From: Ptiloglossa arizonensis | Lineage: Eukaryota > Arthropoda > Insecta > Hymenoptera > Colletidae | Assembly (NCBI RefSeq): GCF_051014685.1 | Contig: NW_027478914.1 | Location: 1-64,000, forward strand | DNA: 64,000 nucleotides | Direction of reading: 5' to 3' | Shown here: positions 1-12,563 of the stretch, piece after piece | How positions within the stretch are numbered: position 1 is the stretch's first letter | How the letters are laid out: every line of letters starts with the position of its first letter | Notes under the pieces: model-generated | The model's database searches: none | The model's input: the letters and a program-made list of their open reading frames with translations, nothing else | What the model was told of the DNA's origin: nothing | Position numbers and translations under genes: made by a program

Positions 1-3000
1 AAACACCCATATCTCGCGAACGGAATGACGACCTCGAGAAATTCCTGTTGCGTCTGAAAGTAGAAACTCGCCCGATTACAATGTTGTGTGTACTTTTCCC
101 CTAGGCCATTCCAGTTATTGGTTTCGAGTATCAGACTTGCGAAAATTTTGATGGTTTCTCAACCGTTCCTTAATTTCAAACTCCCATATCTCGCGAACGG
201 ATTGACGAACTCGAGAAATTCCTGTTGCATCTGAAAGCAGAAACTTGTCCGATTACAACGGTATGTGTATTTTTCCCCTAAGCCATAGTAGTTATTGGTT
301 TCGAGTATCAGACTTGCGAAAATTGTGATGGTTTCTCAACCATTTCTTAACGTCAAACTCCCATATCTCGCGAACGGATTGACGAACTCGAGAAATTCCT
401 GTTGCATCTGAAAGTAGAAACTCGCCCCATTACAAAGGTGTGTGTACTTTTCCCCTAGGGCATTCCAGATATTCGTTTCTAGCATCAGAATTGCGAAAAT
501 TTTGATGGTTTCTCAACCATTCCTTAACTTCAAACTCCCATATCTCGCGAAAGGATTGACGAACTCGAGAAATGCCTGTTGCATCTGATAGTAGAGACTC
601 GCCCGATTACGAAGGTATGTGTATTTTTCCCCTAGGCCATAGTAGTCATTGGTTTCGAGTATCAGACTTGCGAAAATTGTGATGGTTTCTCAACCATGCC
701 TTAACTTCAAACTCCCATATCTCGCGAACGGATTGACGAACACGAGAAATTCCGGTTGCATCTGGAAGAAGAAACTCTCCCGATTACAATGGTGTTTGTA
801 CTTTTCCCCTAGGTCATTCCAGTTATTCGTTTCTAGCATCTGAATTGCGAAAATTTTGATGGTTTCTCAACCATTCCTTAACTTCAAACTCCCATATCTC
901 GCGAACGGATTGACGAACTCGAGAAATTCCTGTTGCATCTGAAAGCAGAAACTCGCCCGATTGCAACGGTATGTGTATTTTTGCCCTAGGCCATTGTAGT
1001 TATTGGTTTCGAGTATCAAACTTGCGAAAATTTTGATGGTTTCTTAGCCATTCCTCAACTTCAAACTCCCATATCTCGCGAACGGATTGACGAACTCGAG
1101 AAATTCCTGTTGCATCTGAAAGCAGAAACTCGACCGATTACAATGGTGTGTGTACTTTTCCCCTGGGTCATTCCAGTTATTCGTTTCTAGCATCAGAATT
1201 GCGAAAATTTTGATGGTTTCTCAACCATTCCTTAACTTCAAACTCCCATATCTCGCGAACGGATTGACGAACACGAGAAATTCCGGTTGCATCTGGAAGA
1301 AGAAACTCTCCCGATTACAGCGGTATGTGTATTTTTCCCCTAAGCCTTTGTAGTTATTGGTTTCGAGTATCAGACTTGCGAAAATTTTGATGGTTTCTCA
1401 ACCGTTCCTTAATTTCAAACTCCCATATCTCGCGAACGGATTGACGACCTCGAGAAATTCCTGTTGCATCTGAAAGTAGAAACTCGCCCGATTACAAAGG
1501 TATGTGTATTTTTCCCCTCGGCCTTTGTAGTTATTGGTTTCGAGTATCAGACTTGCGAAAATTTTGATGGTTTCTCAACCGTTCCTTAACTTCAAACTCG
1601 CATATCTCGCGAACGGATTGACGAACTCGAGGAATTCCTGTTGCATCTGAAAGTAGAAACTCGCCCCATTACAATGGTGTGTGTACTTTTCCCCTAGGCC
1701 ATTCCAGTTACTGGTTTCGAGTATCAGACTTGCGGAAGTTGTGATGGTTTCTCAACCGTTCCTTAATTTCAAATTCCCATATCTCGCGAACGGATTGACG
1801 AGCTCGAGAAATTCCTGTTGCATCTGATAGTAGAAAGTCGTCCGATTACAATGGTGTGTGTACTTTTCCCCTAGGTCATTCCAGTTATTCGTTTCTAGCA
1901 TCAGAATTGCGAAAATTTTGATTGTTTCTCAACCGTTCCTTAATTTCAAACTCCCATATCTCGCGAACGGATTGACGAACACGAGAAATTCCGGTTGCAT
2001 CTGGAAGAAGAAACTCTCCCGATTACAGCGGTATGTGTATTTTTCCCCTAAGCCTTTGTAGTTATTGGTTTCGAGTATCAGACTTGCGAAAATTTTGATG
2101 GTTTCTCAACCGTTCCTTAATTTCAAACTCCCATATCTCGCGAACGGATTGACGACCTCGAGAAATTCCTGTTGCATCTGAAAGTAGAAACTCGCCCGAT
2201 TACAAAGGTATGTGTATTTTTCCCCTCGGTCTTTGTAGTTATTGGTTTCTAGTATCAGACTTGCGGAAATTTTGATGGATTCTCAAGCATTCCTTAACTT
2301 CAAACTCCCAATCTCGCGAACGGGTTGACATACTCGAGAAATTCCTGTGGCATCTGAAAGTAGAAACTCGCCCAATTACAAAGGTATGTGTATTTTTTCC
2401 CTAGGCCACAGTAGTTATTGGTTTCGAGTATCAGACTTGCAAAAATTGTGATGGTCTCTCAACCATTCATTAACTTCAAACACCCATATCTCGCGAACGG
2501 ATTGACGAACTCGAGGAATTCCTGTTGCATCTGAAAGTAGAAACTCGCCCCATTACATTGGTGTGTGTACTTTTCCCCTAGGCCATTCCAGTTATTGGTT
2601 TCGCGTATCACACTTGCGAAAATTTTAATGGTTTGTCAACCATTCCTTAACTTCAAACTCCCATATCTCGCGAACGGATTGTCGAACTCGAGATATTCCT
2701 GTTGCACCTGAAAGTAGAAACTCGCCCCATTACAATGGTGTGTGTACTTCTACCCTAGGCCATTCCAGTTACTGGTTTCGAGTATCAGACTTGCGGAAAT
2801 TGTGATGGTTTCTCAACCGTTCCTTAATTTCAAACTCCCATATCTCGCGAACGGATTGACGAGCTCGAGAAATTCCTGTTGCATATGAAACTAGAAACTC
2901 GCCCGATTACAAAGGTATGTGTATTTTTCCCCTCGGCCTTTGTAGTTATTGGTTTCGAGTATCAGACTTGCGGAAATTTTGATGGTTTCTCAAGCATTCC

Positions 3001-6000
3001 TTAACTTCAAACTCCCAATCTCGCGAACGGGTTGACATACTCGAGAAATTCCTGTGGCATCTGAAAGTAGAAACTCGCCCAATTACAAAGGTATGTGTAT
3101 TTTTTCGCTATGCCACAGTAGTTATTGGTTTCAAGTATCAGACTTGCGAAAATTGTGATGGTCTCTCAACCATTCCTTAACTTCAAACACCCATATCTCG
3201 CGAACGCATTGACGAACTCGAGGAATTCCTGTTGCATCTGAAAGTAGAAACTCGCCCCATTACTATGGTGTGTGTACTTTTCCCCTAGGCTATTCCAGTT
3301 ATTGGTTTCGCGTATCACACTTGCGAAAATTTTGATGGTTTGTCAACCATTCCTTAACTTCAAGCTCCCATATCTCGCGAACGGCTTGTCGAACTCGAGA
3401 AATTCCTGTTGCATCTGAAAGTAGAAACTCGCCCCATTGCAATGGTGTGTGTACTTTTCCCCTAGGCCATTGTAGTTATTGGTTTCGAGTATCAGACTTG
3501 CGAAAAATTTGATGGTTTCTCAACCATTCCTTAACTTCAAACTCCCATATCTCGCGAACGGATTGACGAACTCGAGATATTCCTGTTGCATCTGAAAGTA
3601 GAAACTCGCCCGATTACAAATGTATGTGTATTTTTGCCCTAGGCCATTCCAGTTATTGGTTTCGAGTATCAGACCAGCGAAAATTTTGACGGTTTCTCAA
3701 CCATTCCTTACCTTCAAACTCCCATATCTCGCGAACGGATTGACGAACTCGATTATTTCCTGTTGCATCTGAAAGTAGAAAGTCGACCGATTACAATGGT
3801 GTGTGTACTTTTCCCCCATGTCATTCCAGTTATTCGTTTCTAGCATCAGAATTGCGAAAATTTTGATGGTTTCTCAACCATTCCTTAACTTCAAACTCCC
3901 ATATCTCGCCAACGGATTGACGAACTCGATTATTTCCTGTTGCATCTGAAAGTAGAAAGTCGACCGATTACAATGGTTTGTGTACTTTTCCCCTAGGTCA
4001 TTCCAGTTATTCGTTTCTAGCATCTGAATTGCGAGAATTTTGATGGTTTCTCAACCATTCCTTAACTTCAAACTCCCATATCTCGCGAACGGCTTGTCGA
4101 ACTCGAGAAATTCCTGTTGCATCTGAAAGTAGAAACTCGCCCCATTGCAATGGTGTGTGTACTTTTCCCCTAGGCCATTCCAGTTACTGGTTTCGAGTAT
4201 CAGACTTGCGGAAATTGTGATGGTTTCTCAACCGTTCCTTAATTTCAAACTACCATATCTCGCGAACGGATTGACGAGCTCGAGAAATTCCTGTTGCATC
4301 TGATAGTAGAAAGTCGTCCGATTACAATGGTGTGTGTACTTTTCCCCTAGGTCATTCCAGTTGTTCGTTTCTAGCATCAGAATTGCGAAAATTTTGATGG
4401 TTTCTCAAGCATTCCTTAACTTCAAACTCCCATATCTCGCGAACGGATTGACGAACTCGATTATTTCCTGTTGCATCTGAAAGTAGAAAGTCGACCGATT
4501 ACAATGGTTTGTGTACTTTTCCCCTAGGTCATTCCAGTTATTCGTTTCTAGCATCTGAATTGCGAGAATTTTGATGGTTTCTCAACCAATCCTTAACTTC
4601 AAACTCCCATATCTCGCGAACGGATTGACGAACTCGAGAAATTCCTTTTGCATCTGAAAGTAGAAACTCGTCCGATTACAACGGTTTGTGTATTTTTGCC
4701 CTAGGCCATAGTAGTTATTGGTTTCGAGTATCAGACTTGCGAAAATTTTTATGGTTTCTCAACCATTCCTTAACTCCAAACTCCCATATTTCGCGAACGG
4801 ATTGACGAATCCGAAAAATTTCTGTTGCATCTGAAAATAGAAACTCTCCCGATTACAACGCTACGTGTATTTTTCCCCTAGGCCATTGTAGTTATTGGTT
4901 TCGAGTATCAGACTTGCGAAAAATTTGATGGTTTCTCAACCATTCCTTAACTTCAAACTCCCATATCTCGCGAACGGATTGACGAACTCGAGATATTCCT
5001 GTTGCATCTGAAAGTAGAAACTCGCCCGATTACAAATGTATGTGTATTTTTGCCCTAGGCCATTCCAGTTATTGGTTTCGAGTATCAGACCAGCGAAAAT
5101 TTTGATGGTTTCTCAACCATTCCTTACCTTCAAACTCCCATATCTCGCGAACGGATTGACGAACTCGATTATTTCCTGTTGCATCTGAAAGTAGAAAGTC
5201 GACCGATTACAATGGTGTGTGTACTTTTCCCCCATGTCATTCCAGTTATTCGTTTCTAGCATCAGAATTGCGAAAATTTTGATGGTTTCACAACCATTCC
5301 TTAACTTCAAACTCCCATATCTCGCGAACGGATTGACGAACTCGAGAAATTCCTGTTGCATCTGAAAGTAGAAACTCGCCCAATTACAAAGGTATGTGTA
5401 TTTTTCCCCTAGGCCATCGTAGTTATTGGTTTCGAGTATCAGACTTGCGAAAATTGTGATGGTCTCTCAACCATCCTTAACTTCAAACTCCCATATCTCG
5501 CCAACGGATTGACGAACTCGAGAAATTCCTTTTGCATCTGAAAGTAGAAACTCGTCCGATTACAACGGTTTGTGTATTTTTGCCCTAGGCCATAGTAGTT
5601 ATTGGTTTCGAGTATCAGACTTGCGAAAATTTTTATGGTTTCTCAACCATTCCTTAACTCCAAACTCCCATATTTCGCGAACGGATTGACGAATCCGAAA
5701 AATTTCTGTTGCATCTGAAAATAGAAACTCTCCCGATTACAACGCTACGTGTATTTTTCCCCTAGGCCATTGTAGTTATTGGTTTCGAGTATCAGACTTG
5801 CGAAAAATTTGATGGTTTCTCAACCATTCCTTAACTTCAAACTCCCATATCTCGCGAACGGATTGACGAACTCGAGATATTCCTGTTGCATCTGAAAGTA
5901 GAAACTCGCCCGATAAAAATGTATGTGTATTTTTGCCCTAGGCCATTCCAGTTATTGGTTTCGAGTATCAGACCAGCGAAAATTTTGATGGTTTCTCAAC

Positions 6001-6112
6001 CATTCCTTACCTTCAAACTCCCATATCTCGCGAACGGATTGACGAACTCGATTATTTCCTGTTGCATCTGAAAGTAGAAAGTCGACCGATTACAATGGTG
6101 TGTGTACTTTTC

Positions 6113-8236
6113 CCCCATGTCATTCCAGTTATTCGTTTCTAGCATCAGAATTGCGAAAATTTTGATGGTTTCTCAACCATTCCTTAACTTCAAACTCCCA
6201 TATCTCGCGAAAGGATTGACGAACTCGAGAAATTCCTGTTGCATCTGAAAGTAGAAACTCGCCCGATTACAAAGGTATGTGTATTTTTCCCCTAGGCCAT
6301 CGTAGTTATTGGTTTCGAGTATCAGACTTGCGAAAATTGTGATGGTCTCTCAACCATTCCTTAACTTCAAACTCCCATATCTTGCCAACGGATTGACGAA
6401 CTCGAGAAATTCCTGTTGCATCTGAAAGCAGAAACTCGTCCGATTACAACGGTATGTGTATTCTTGCCCTAGGGCATTGTAGCTATTGGTTTCGAGTATC
6501 AGACTTGCGGAAATTGTGATGGTTTCTCAACCGTTCCTTAATTTCAAACTCCCATATCTCGCGAACGGACTGACGAGCTCGAGAAATTCCTGTTGCATCT
6601 GATAGTAGAAAGTCGACCGATTACAATGGTTTGTGTACTTTTCCCCTAGGTCATTCCAGTTATTCGTTTCTAGCATCTGAATTGCGAGAATTTTGATGGT
6701 TTCTCAACCATTCCTTAACTTCAAACTCCCATATCTCGCGAACGGATTGACGAACTCGAGAAACTCCTCTTGCATCTGAAAGTAGAAATTCGTTCGATTA
6801 CAACGGTTTGTGTATTTTTGCCCTAGGCCATAGTAGTTATTGGTTTCGAGTATCAGACTTGCGAAAATTTTTATGGTTTCTCAACCATTCCTTAACTCCA
6901 AACTTCCATATTTCGCGAACGGATTGACGAATCCGAAAAATTTCTGTCGCATCTGAAAATAGAAACTCTCCCGATTACAACGCTATGTGTATTTTTCCCC
7001 TAGGCCATTGTAGTTATTGGTTTCGAGTATCAGACTTGCGAAAAATTTGATGGTTTCTCAACCATTCCTTAACTTCAAACTCCCATATCTCGCGAACGGA
7101 TTGACGAACTCGAGATATTCCTGTTGCATCTGAAAGTAGAAACTCGCCCGATTACAAAGGTATGTGTATTTTTGCCCTAGGCCATTCCAGTTATTGGTTT
7201 CGAGTATCAGACCAGCGAAAATTTTGATGGTTTCTCAACCATTCTTTACCTTCAAACTCCCATATCTCGCGAACGGATTGACGAACTCGAGAAATTTCGG
7301 TTGCATCTGAAAGCAGAAACTCGTCCGATTACAACGGTATGTGTATTTTTGCCCTAGGCCATAGTAGTTATTGGTTTCGAGTATCAGACTTGCGAAAATT
7401 TTGATGGTTTCTCAAGCATTCCTTAACTTCAAACTCCCATATCTCGCGAACGGATTGACGAACTCGATTATTTCCTGTTGCATCTGAAAGTAGAAAGTCG
7501 CCCCATTACAATGGTGTGTGTACTTTTCCCCTAGGCCATTCCAGTTATTGGTTTCGAGTATCACACTTGCGAAAATTTTGATGGTTTGTCAACCATTCCT
7601 TAACTTCAAACTCCCATATCTCGCGAACGGATTGACGAACTCGAGAAATTCCTGTTGCATCTGAAAGTAGAAACTCGCCCCAATACAATGGTGTGTGTAC
7701 TTTTCCCCAAGGCCATTCCAGTTATTGGTTTCGAGTATCAGACTTGCGAAAATTTTGATGGTTTCTCAAGCATTCCTTAACTTCAAACTCCCATATCTCG
7801 CGAACGGATTGACGAACTCGATTATTTCCTGTTGCATCTGAAAGTAGAAACTCGACCGATTACAATGGTGTGTGTACTTTTCCCCTAGGTCATTCCAGTT
7901 ATTCGTTTCTAGCATCAGAATTGCGAAAATTTTGATAGTTTCTCAACCATTCGTTAACTTCAAACTCCCATATCTCGAGAACGGATTGACATACTCGAGG
8001 AATTCCTGTGCCATCTGAAAGTAGAAACTCGCCCAATTACAAAGGTATGTGTATTTTTCCCCTAGGCCACAGTAGTTATTGGTTTCGAGTATCAGACTTG
8101 CGAAAATTGTGATTGTTTCTCAACCATTCCTTAGCTTCAAACTCCCATATCTCGCGAACGGATTGACGAACACGAGAAATTCCGGTTGCATCTGGAAGAA
8201 GAAACTCTCCCGATTACAATGGTATTTGCATTTTTC
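6113..8236. repeat. Member 1 of the 13-monomer HOR (12 monomers here)
   Basis: This stretch matches 21,330-23,630 at an offset of 15,217 at its start and 15,394 at its end. It lacks one 177-bp unit near 6,600: the monomer with TCGTCCGATTAC followed by TTTTGTTGGTTTCTCAAGC, present in the other members. Landmarks shared by the members are CCATCGTAG, AAACTCCTCTTGC with AAATTCGTTCG, CTGTCGCATCTG, and the box variant CTCGAGAACGG. Confidence 0.75.
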
Positions 8237-9560
8237 CCCCATGTCATTCCAGTTATTCGTTTCTAGCATCAGAATTGCGAAAATTTTGATGGTTTCTCAA
8301 CCATTCCTTAACTTCAAACTCCCATATCTCGCGAAAGGATTGACGAACTCGAGATATTCCTGTTGCATCTGAAAGTAGAAACTCGCCCGATTACAAATGT
8401 ATGTGTATTTTTGCCCTAGGCCATTCCAGTTATTGGTTTCGAGTATCAGACCAGCGAAAATTTTGATGGTTTCTCAACCATTCCTTACCTTCAAACTCCC
8501 ATATCTCGCCAACGGATTGACGAACTCGAGAAATTCCTTTTGCATCTGAAAGTAGAAACTCGTCCGATTACAACGGTTTGTGTATTTTTGCCCTAGGCCA
8601 TAGTAGTTATTGGTTTCGAGTATCAGACTTGCGAAAATTTTTATGGTTTCTCAACCATTCCTTAACTCCAAACTCCCATATTTCGCGAACGGATTGACGA
8701 ACTCGAGAAATTCCTGTTGCATCTGAAAGTAGAAACTCGCCCGATTACAAAGGTATGTGTATTTTTCCCCTAGGCCATCGTAGTTATTGGTTTCGAGTAT
8801 CAGACTTGCGAAAATTGTGATGGTCTCTCAACCATTCCTTAACTTCAAACTCCCATATCTCGCCAACGGATTGACGAACTCGAGGAATTCCTGTTGCATC
8901 TGAAAGTAGAAACTCGCCCCATTACAATGGTGTGTGTACTTTTCCCCTAGGCCATTCCAGTTACTGGTTTCGAGTATCAGACTTGCGGAAGTTGTGATGG
9001 TTTCTCAACCGTTCCTTAATTTCAAATTCCCATATCTCGCGAACGGATTGACGAGCTCGAGAAATTCCTGTTGCATCTGAAAGCAGAAACTCGACCGATT
9101 ACAATGGTGTGTGTACTTTTCCCCTAGGTCATTCCAGTTATTCGTTTCTAGCATCAGAATTGCGAAAATTTTGATGGTTTCTCAACCATTCCTTAACTTC
9201 AAACTCCCATATCTCGCGAACGGATTGACGAACTCGAGAAATTCCTGTTGCATTTGAAAGTAGAAGCTCGCCCGATTACAAAGGTATGTGTACTTTTGCC
9301 CTAGGCCATTGTAGTTATTGGTTTCGAGTATCAGATTTGCGGAAATTGTGATGCTTTCTCAACCATTCCTTAACATCAAACACCCATATCTCGCGAACGG
9401 ATTGACGAACTCGAGAAATTCCTGTTGCATCTGAAAGCAGAAACTCGCCCGATTGCAACGGTATGTGTATTTTTGCCCTAGGCCATTGTAGTTATTGGCT
9501 TCGAGTATCAGACTTGCGAAAATTTTGATGGATTCTAAACCATTCCTTAACTTCAAACTG

Positions 9561-10976
9561 CCATATCTCGCGAACGGATTGACGAACCCGAGAAATTGCA
9601 GTTGCATCTGAAAGTAGAAACTCGCGCGATTACAAAGGTATGTGTATTTTTGCCCTAGGCCATTCCAGTTATTGGTTTCGAGTATCAGACTTGCGAAAAT
9701 TGTGATGCTTTCTCAACCATTCCTTAACTTCAAACTCCCATATCTCGCGAACGAATTGACGAACTCGAGAAATTCCTGTTGCATCTGAAAGCAGAAACTC
9801 GCCCGATTGCAACGGTATGTGTATTTTTGCCCTAGGCCATTCCAGTTATTGGTTTCGAGTATCAGACCAGCGAAAATTTTGATGGTTTCTCAACCATTCC
9901 TTACCTTCAAACACGCATATCTCGCGAACGGAATGACGACCTCGAGAAATTACTGTTGCGTCTGAAAGTAGAAACTCGCCCGATTACAATGTTGTGTGTA
10001 CTTTTCCCCTAGGCCATTCCAGTTATTGGTTTCGAGTATCAGACTTGCGAAAATTTTGATGGTTTCTCAAGCATTCCTTAACTTCAAACTCCCATATCTC
10101 GCGAACGGATTGACGAAATCGATTATTTCCTGTTGCATCTGAAAGTAGAAAGTCGTCCGATTACAATGGTGTGTGTACTTTTCCCCTAGGCCATTCCTGT
10201 TATTGGTTTCGAGTAACAGACTTGCGGAAATTTTGATGGTTTCTCAACCATTTCTTAACGTCAAACTGCCATATCTCGCGAACGGATTGACGAACCCGAG
10301 AAATTGCAGTTGCATCTGAAAGTAGAAACTCGCGCGATTACAAAGGTATGTGTATTTTTGCCCTAGGCCATTCCAGTTATTGGTTTCGAGTATCAGACTT
10401 GCGAAAATTGTGATGCTTTCTCAACCATTCCTTAACTTCAAACTCCCATATCTCGCGAACGAATTGACGAACTCGAGAAATTCCTGTTGCATCTGAAAGC
10501 AGAAACTCGCCCGATTGCAACGGTATGTGTATTTTTGCCCTAGGCCATTCCAGTTATTGGTTTCGAGTATCAGACCAGCGAAAATTTTGATGGTTTCTCA
10601 ACCATTCCTTACCTTCAAACACCCATATCTCGCGAACGGAATGACGACCTCGAGAAATTACTGTTGCGTCTGAAAGTAGAAACTCGCCCGATTACAATGT
10701 TGTGTGTACTTTTCCCCTAGGCCATTCCAGTTATTGGTTTCGAGTATCAGACTTGCGAAAATTTTGATGGTTTCTCAAGCATTCCTTAACTTCAAACTCC
10801 CATATCTCGCGAACGGATTGACGAAATCGATTATTTCCTGTTGCATCTGAAAGTAGAAAGTCGTCCGATTACAATGGTGTGTGTACTTTTCCCCTAGGCC
10901 ATTCCTGTTATTGGTTTCGAGTAACAGACTTGCGGAAATTTTGATGGTTTCTCAACCATTTCTTAACGTCAAACTC
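9561..10976. repeat. Tandem duplication of a 4-monomer (708-bp) unit
   Basis: Two adjacent copies, 9,561-10,268 and 10,269-10,976, share rare marks. These include CTGCCATATCTCG with AACCCGAGAAATTGCAG, an ACTCGCGCGATTAC variant, CGAACGAATTGACG, AAATTACTGTTGCGTC and AAATCGATTATTTCC. The offset is exactly 708 bp (4 x 177). A later relative of the same stretch occurs once, without the duplication, at about 12,220-12,560. Confidence 0.85.
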
Positions 10977-12563
10977 CCATATCTCGCGAACGGATTGACG
11001 AACTCGAGAAATTCCTGTTGCATCTGAAAGTAGAAACTCGCCCCATTACAAAGCTGTGTGTACTTTTCCCCTAGGGCATTCCAGATATTCGTTTCTAGCA
11101 TCAGAATTGCGAAAATTTTGATGGTTTCTCAACCATTCCTTAACTTCAAACTCCCATATCTCGCGAAAGGATTGACGAACTCGAGAAATGCCTGTTGCAT
11201 CTGATAGTAGAGACTCGCCCGATTACAAAGGTATGTGTATTTTTCCCCTAGGCCATAGTAGTCATTGGTTTCGAGTATCAGACTTGCGAAAATTGTGATG
11301 GTTTCTCAACCATGCCTTAACTTCAAACTCCCATATCTCGCGAACGGATTGACGAACACGAGAAATTCCGGTTGCATCTGGAAGAAGAAACTCTCCCGAT
11401 TACAATGGTGTTTGTACTTTTCCCCTAGGTCATTCCAGTTATTCGTTTCTAGCATCTGAATTGCGAAAATTTTGATGGTTTCTCAACCATTCCTTAACTT
11501 CAAACTCCCATATCTCGCGAACGGATTGACGAACTCGAGAAATTCCAGTTGCATCTGAAAGCAGAAACTCGCCCGATTGCAACGGTATGTGTATTTTTGC
11601 CCTAGGCCATTGTAGTTATTGGTTTCGAGTATCAAACTTGCGAAAATTTTGATGGTTTCTTAGCCATTCCTCAACTTCAAACTCCCATATCTCGCGAACG
11701 GATTGACGAACTCGAGAAATTCCTGTTGCATCTGAAAGCAGAAACTCGACCGATTACAATGGTGTGTGTACTTTTCCCCTAGGTCATTCCAGTTATTCGT
11801 TTCTAGCATCAGAATTGCGAAAATTTTGATGGTTTCTCAACCATTCCTTAACTTCAAACTCCCATATCTCGCGAACGGATTGACGAACTCGAGAAATTCC
11901 TGTTGCATTTGAAAGTAGAAGCTCGCCCGATTACAAAGGTATGTGTATTTTTGCCCTAGGCCATTGTAGTTATTGGTTTCGAGTATCAGACTTGCGAAAA
12001 TTGTGATGCTTCCTCTACCATTCCTTAACATCAAACACCCATATCTCACGAACGGATTGACGAACTCGAGAAATTCCTGTTGCATCTGAAAGCAGAAACT
12101 CGCCCGATTGCAACGGTATGTGTATTTTTGCCCTAGGCCATTGTAGTTATTGGTTTCGAGTATCAGACTTGCGAAAATTTTGATGGTTTCTCAACCATTC
12201 CTTAACTTCAAACTGCCATATCTCGCGAACGGATTGACGATCCCGAGAAATTGCAGTTGCATCTGAAAGTAGAAGCTCGCCCGATTACAAAGGTATGTGT
12301 ATTTTTGCTCTAGGCCATTCCAGTTATTGGTTTCGAGTATCAGACTTGCGAAAATTGTGATGCTTTCTCAACCATTCCTTAACTTCAAACTCCCATATCT
12401 CGCGAACGAATTGACGAACTCGAGAAATTCCTGTTGCATCTGAAAGCAGAAACTCGCCCGATTGCAACGGTATGTGTATTTTTGCCCTAGGCCATTCCAG
12501 TTATTGGTTTCGAGTATCAGACCAGCGAAAATTTTGATGGTTTCTCAACCATTCCTTACCTTC
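10617..12563. repeat. 11-monomer (1,947-bp) unit preceding its recurrence at 12,564
   Basis: AAACACCC with GGAATGACGACC occurs at 10,617 and again at 12,564, exactly 1,947 bp (11 x 177) apart. The first part (10,617 to about 11,880) matches 1-1,270 and 12,564-13,830, except monomer 2 (10,794-10,970), which is of a different type. The rest (about 11,850-12,563) instead matches 9,190-9,960 at an offset of 2,655 bp (15 x 177). The unit is therefore a mosaic of two donors. Confidence 0.7.

Larger units (their letters stand above)
1..12563. repeat. 71-monomer superunit, copy 1
   Basis: Base 1 (AAACACCC followed by GGAATGACGACCTCGAG) corresponds to base 12,564, an offset of 12,563 bp, or 71 monomers less 4 bp. 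The match continues in the second copy, with offset steps of whole monomers: 12,563 up to about 1,926, 12,386 from about 2,100 to 6,070, 12,032 near 6,612 and 11,855 near 8,079. Each step is a loss or gain of one or two 177-bp units. The true left limit of this copy is outside the window. Confidence 0.75.

Noticed and set aside
5886..6071. 61-codon frames starting at ATGCATCTGAAAG-like sites (also 18,272, 21,103, 29,596, 31,892, 32,954, 38,429 and 59,820)
   Set aside because: All are the same stretch of the 177-bp unit, open only where a small indel restores the frame. They are tandem-repeat shadows, not genes.
8079..8372. Open reading frame of 97 codons, repeated at 19,934-20,227 and 23,473-23,766
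   Set aside because: It is a piece of about 1.7 satellite monomers that lost in-frame stops by point changes. The copies are identical because the DNA was duplicated. There is no sign of codon-level selection and no known domain.
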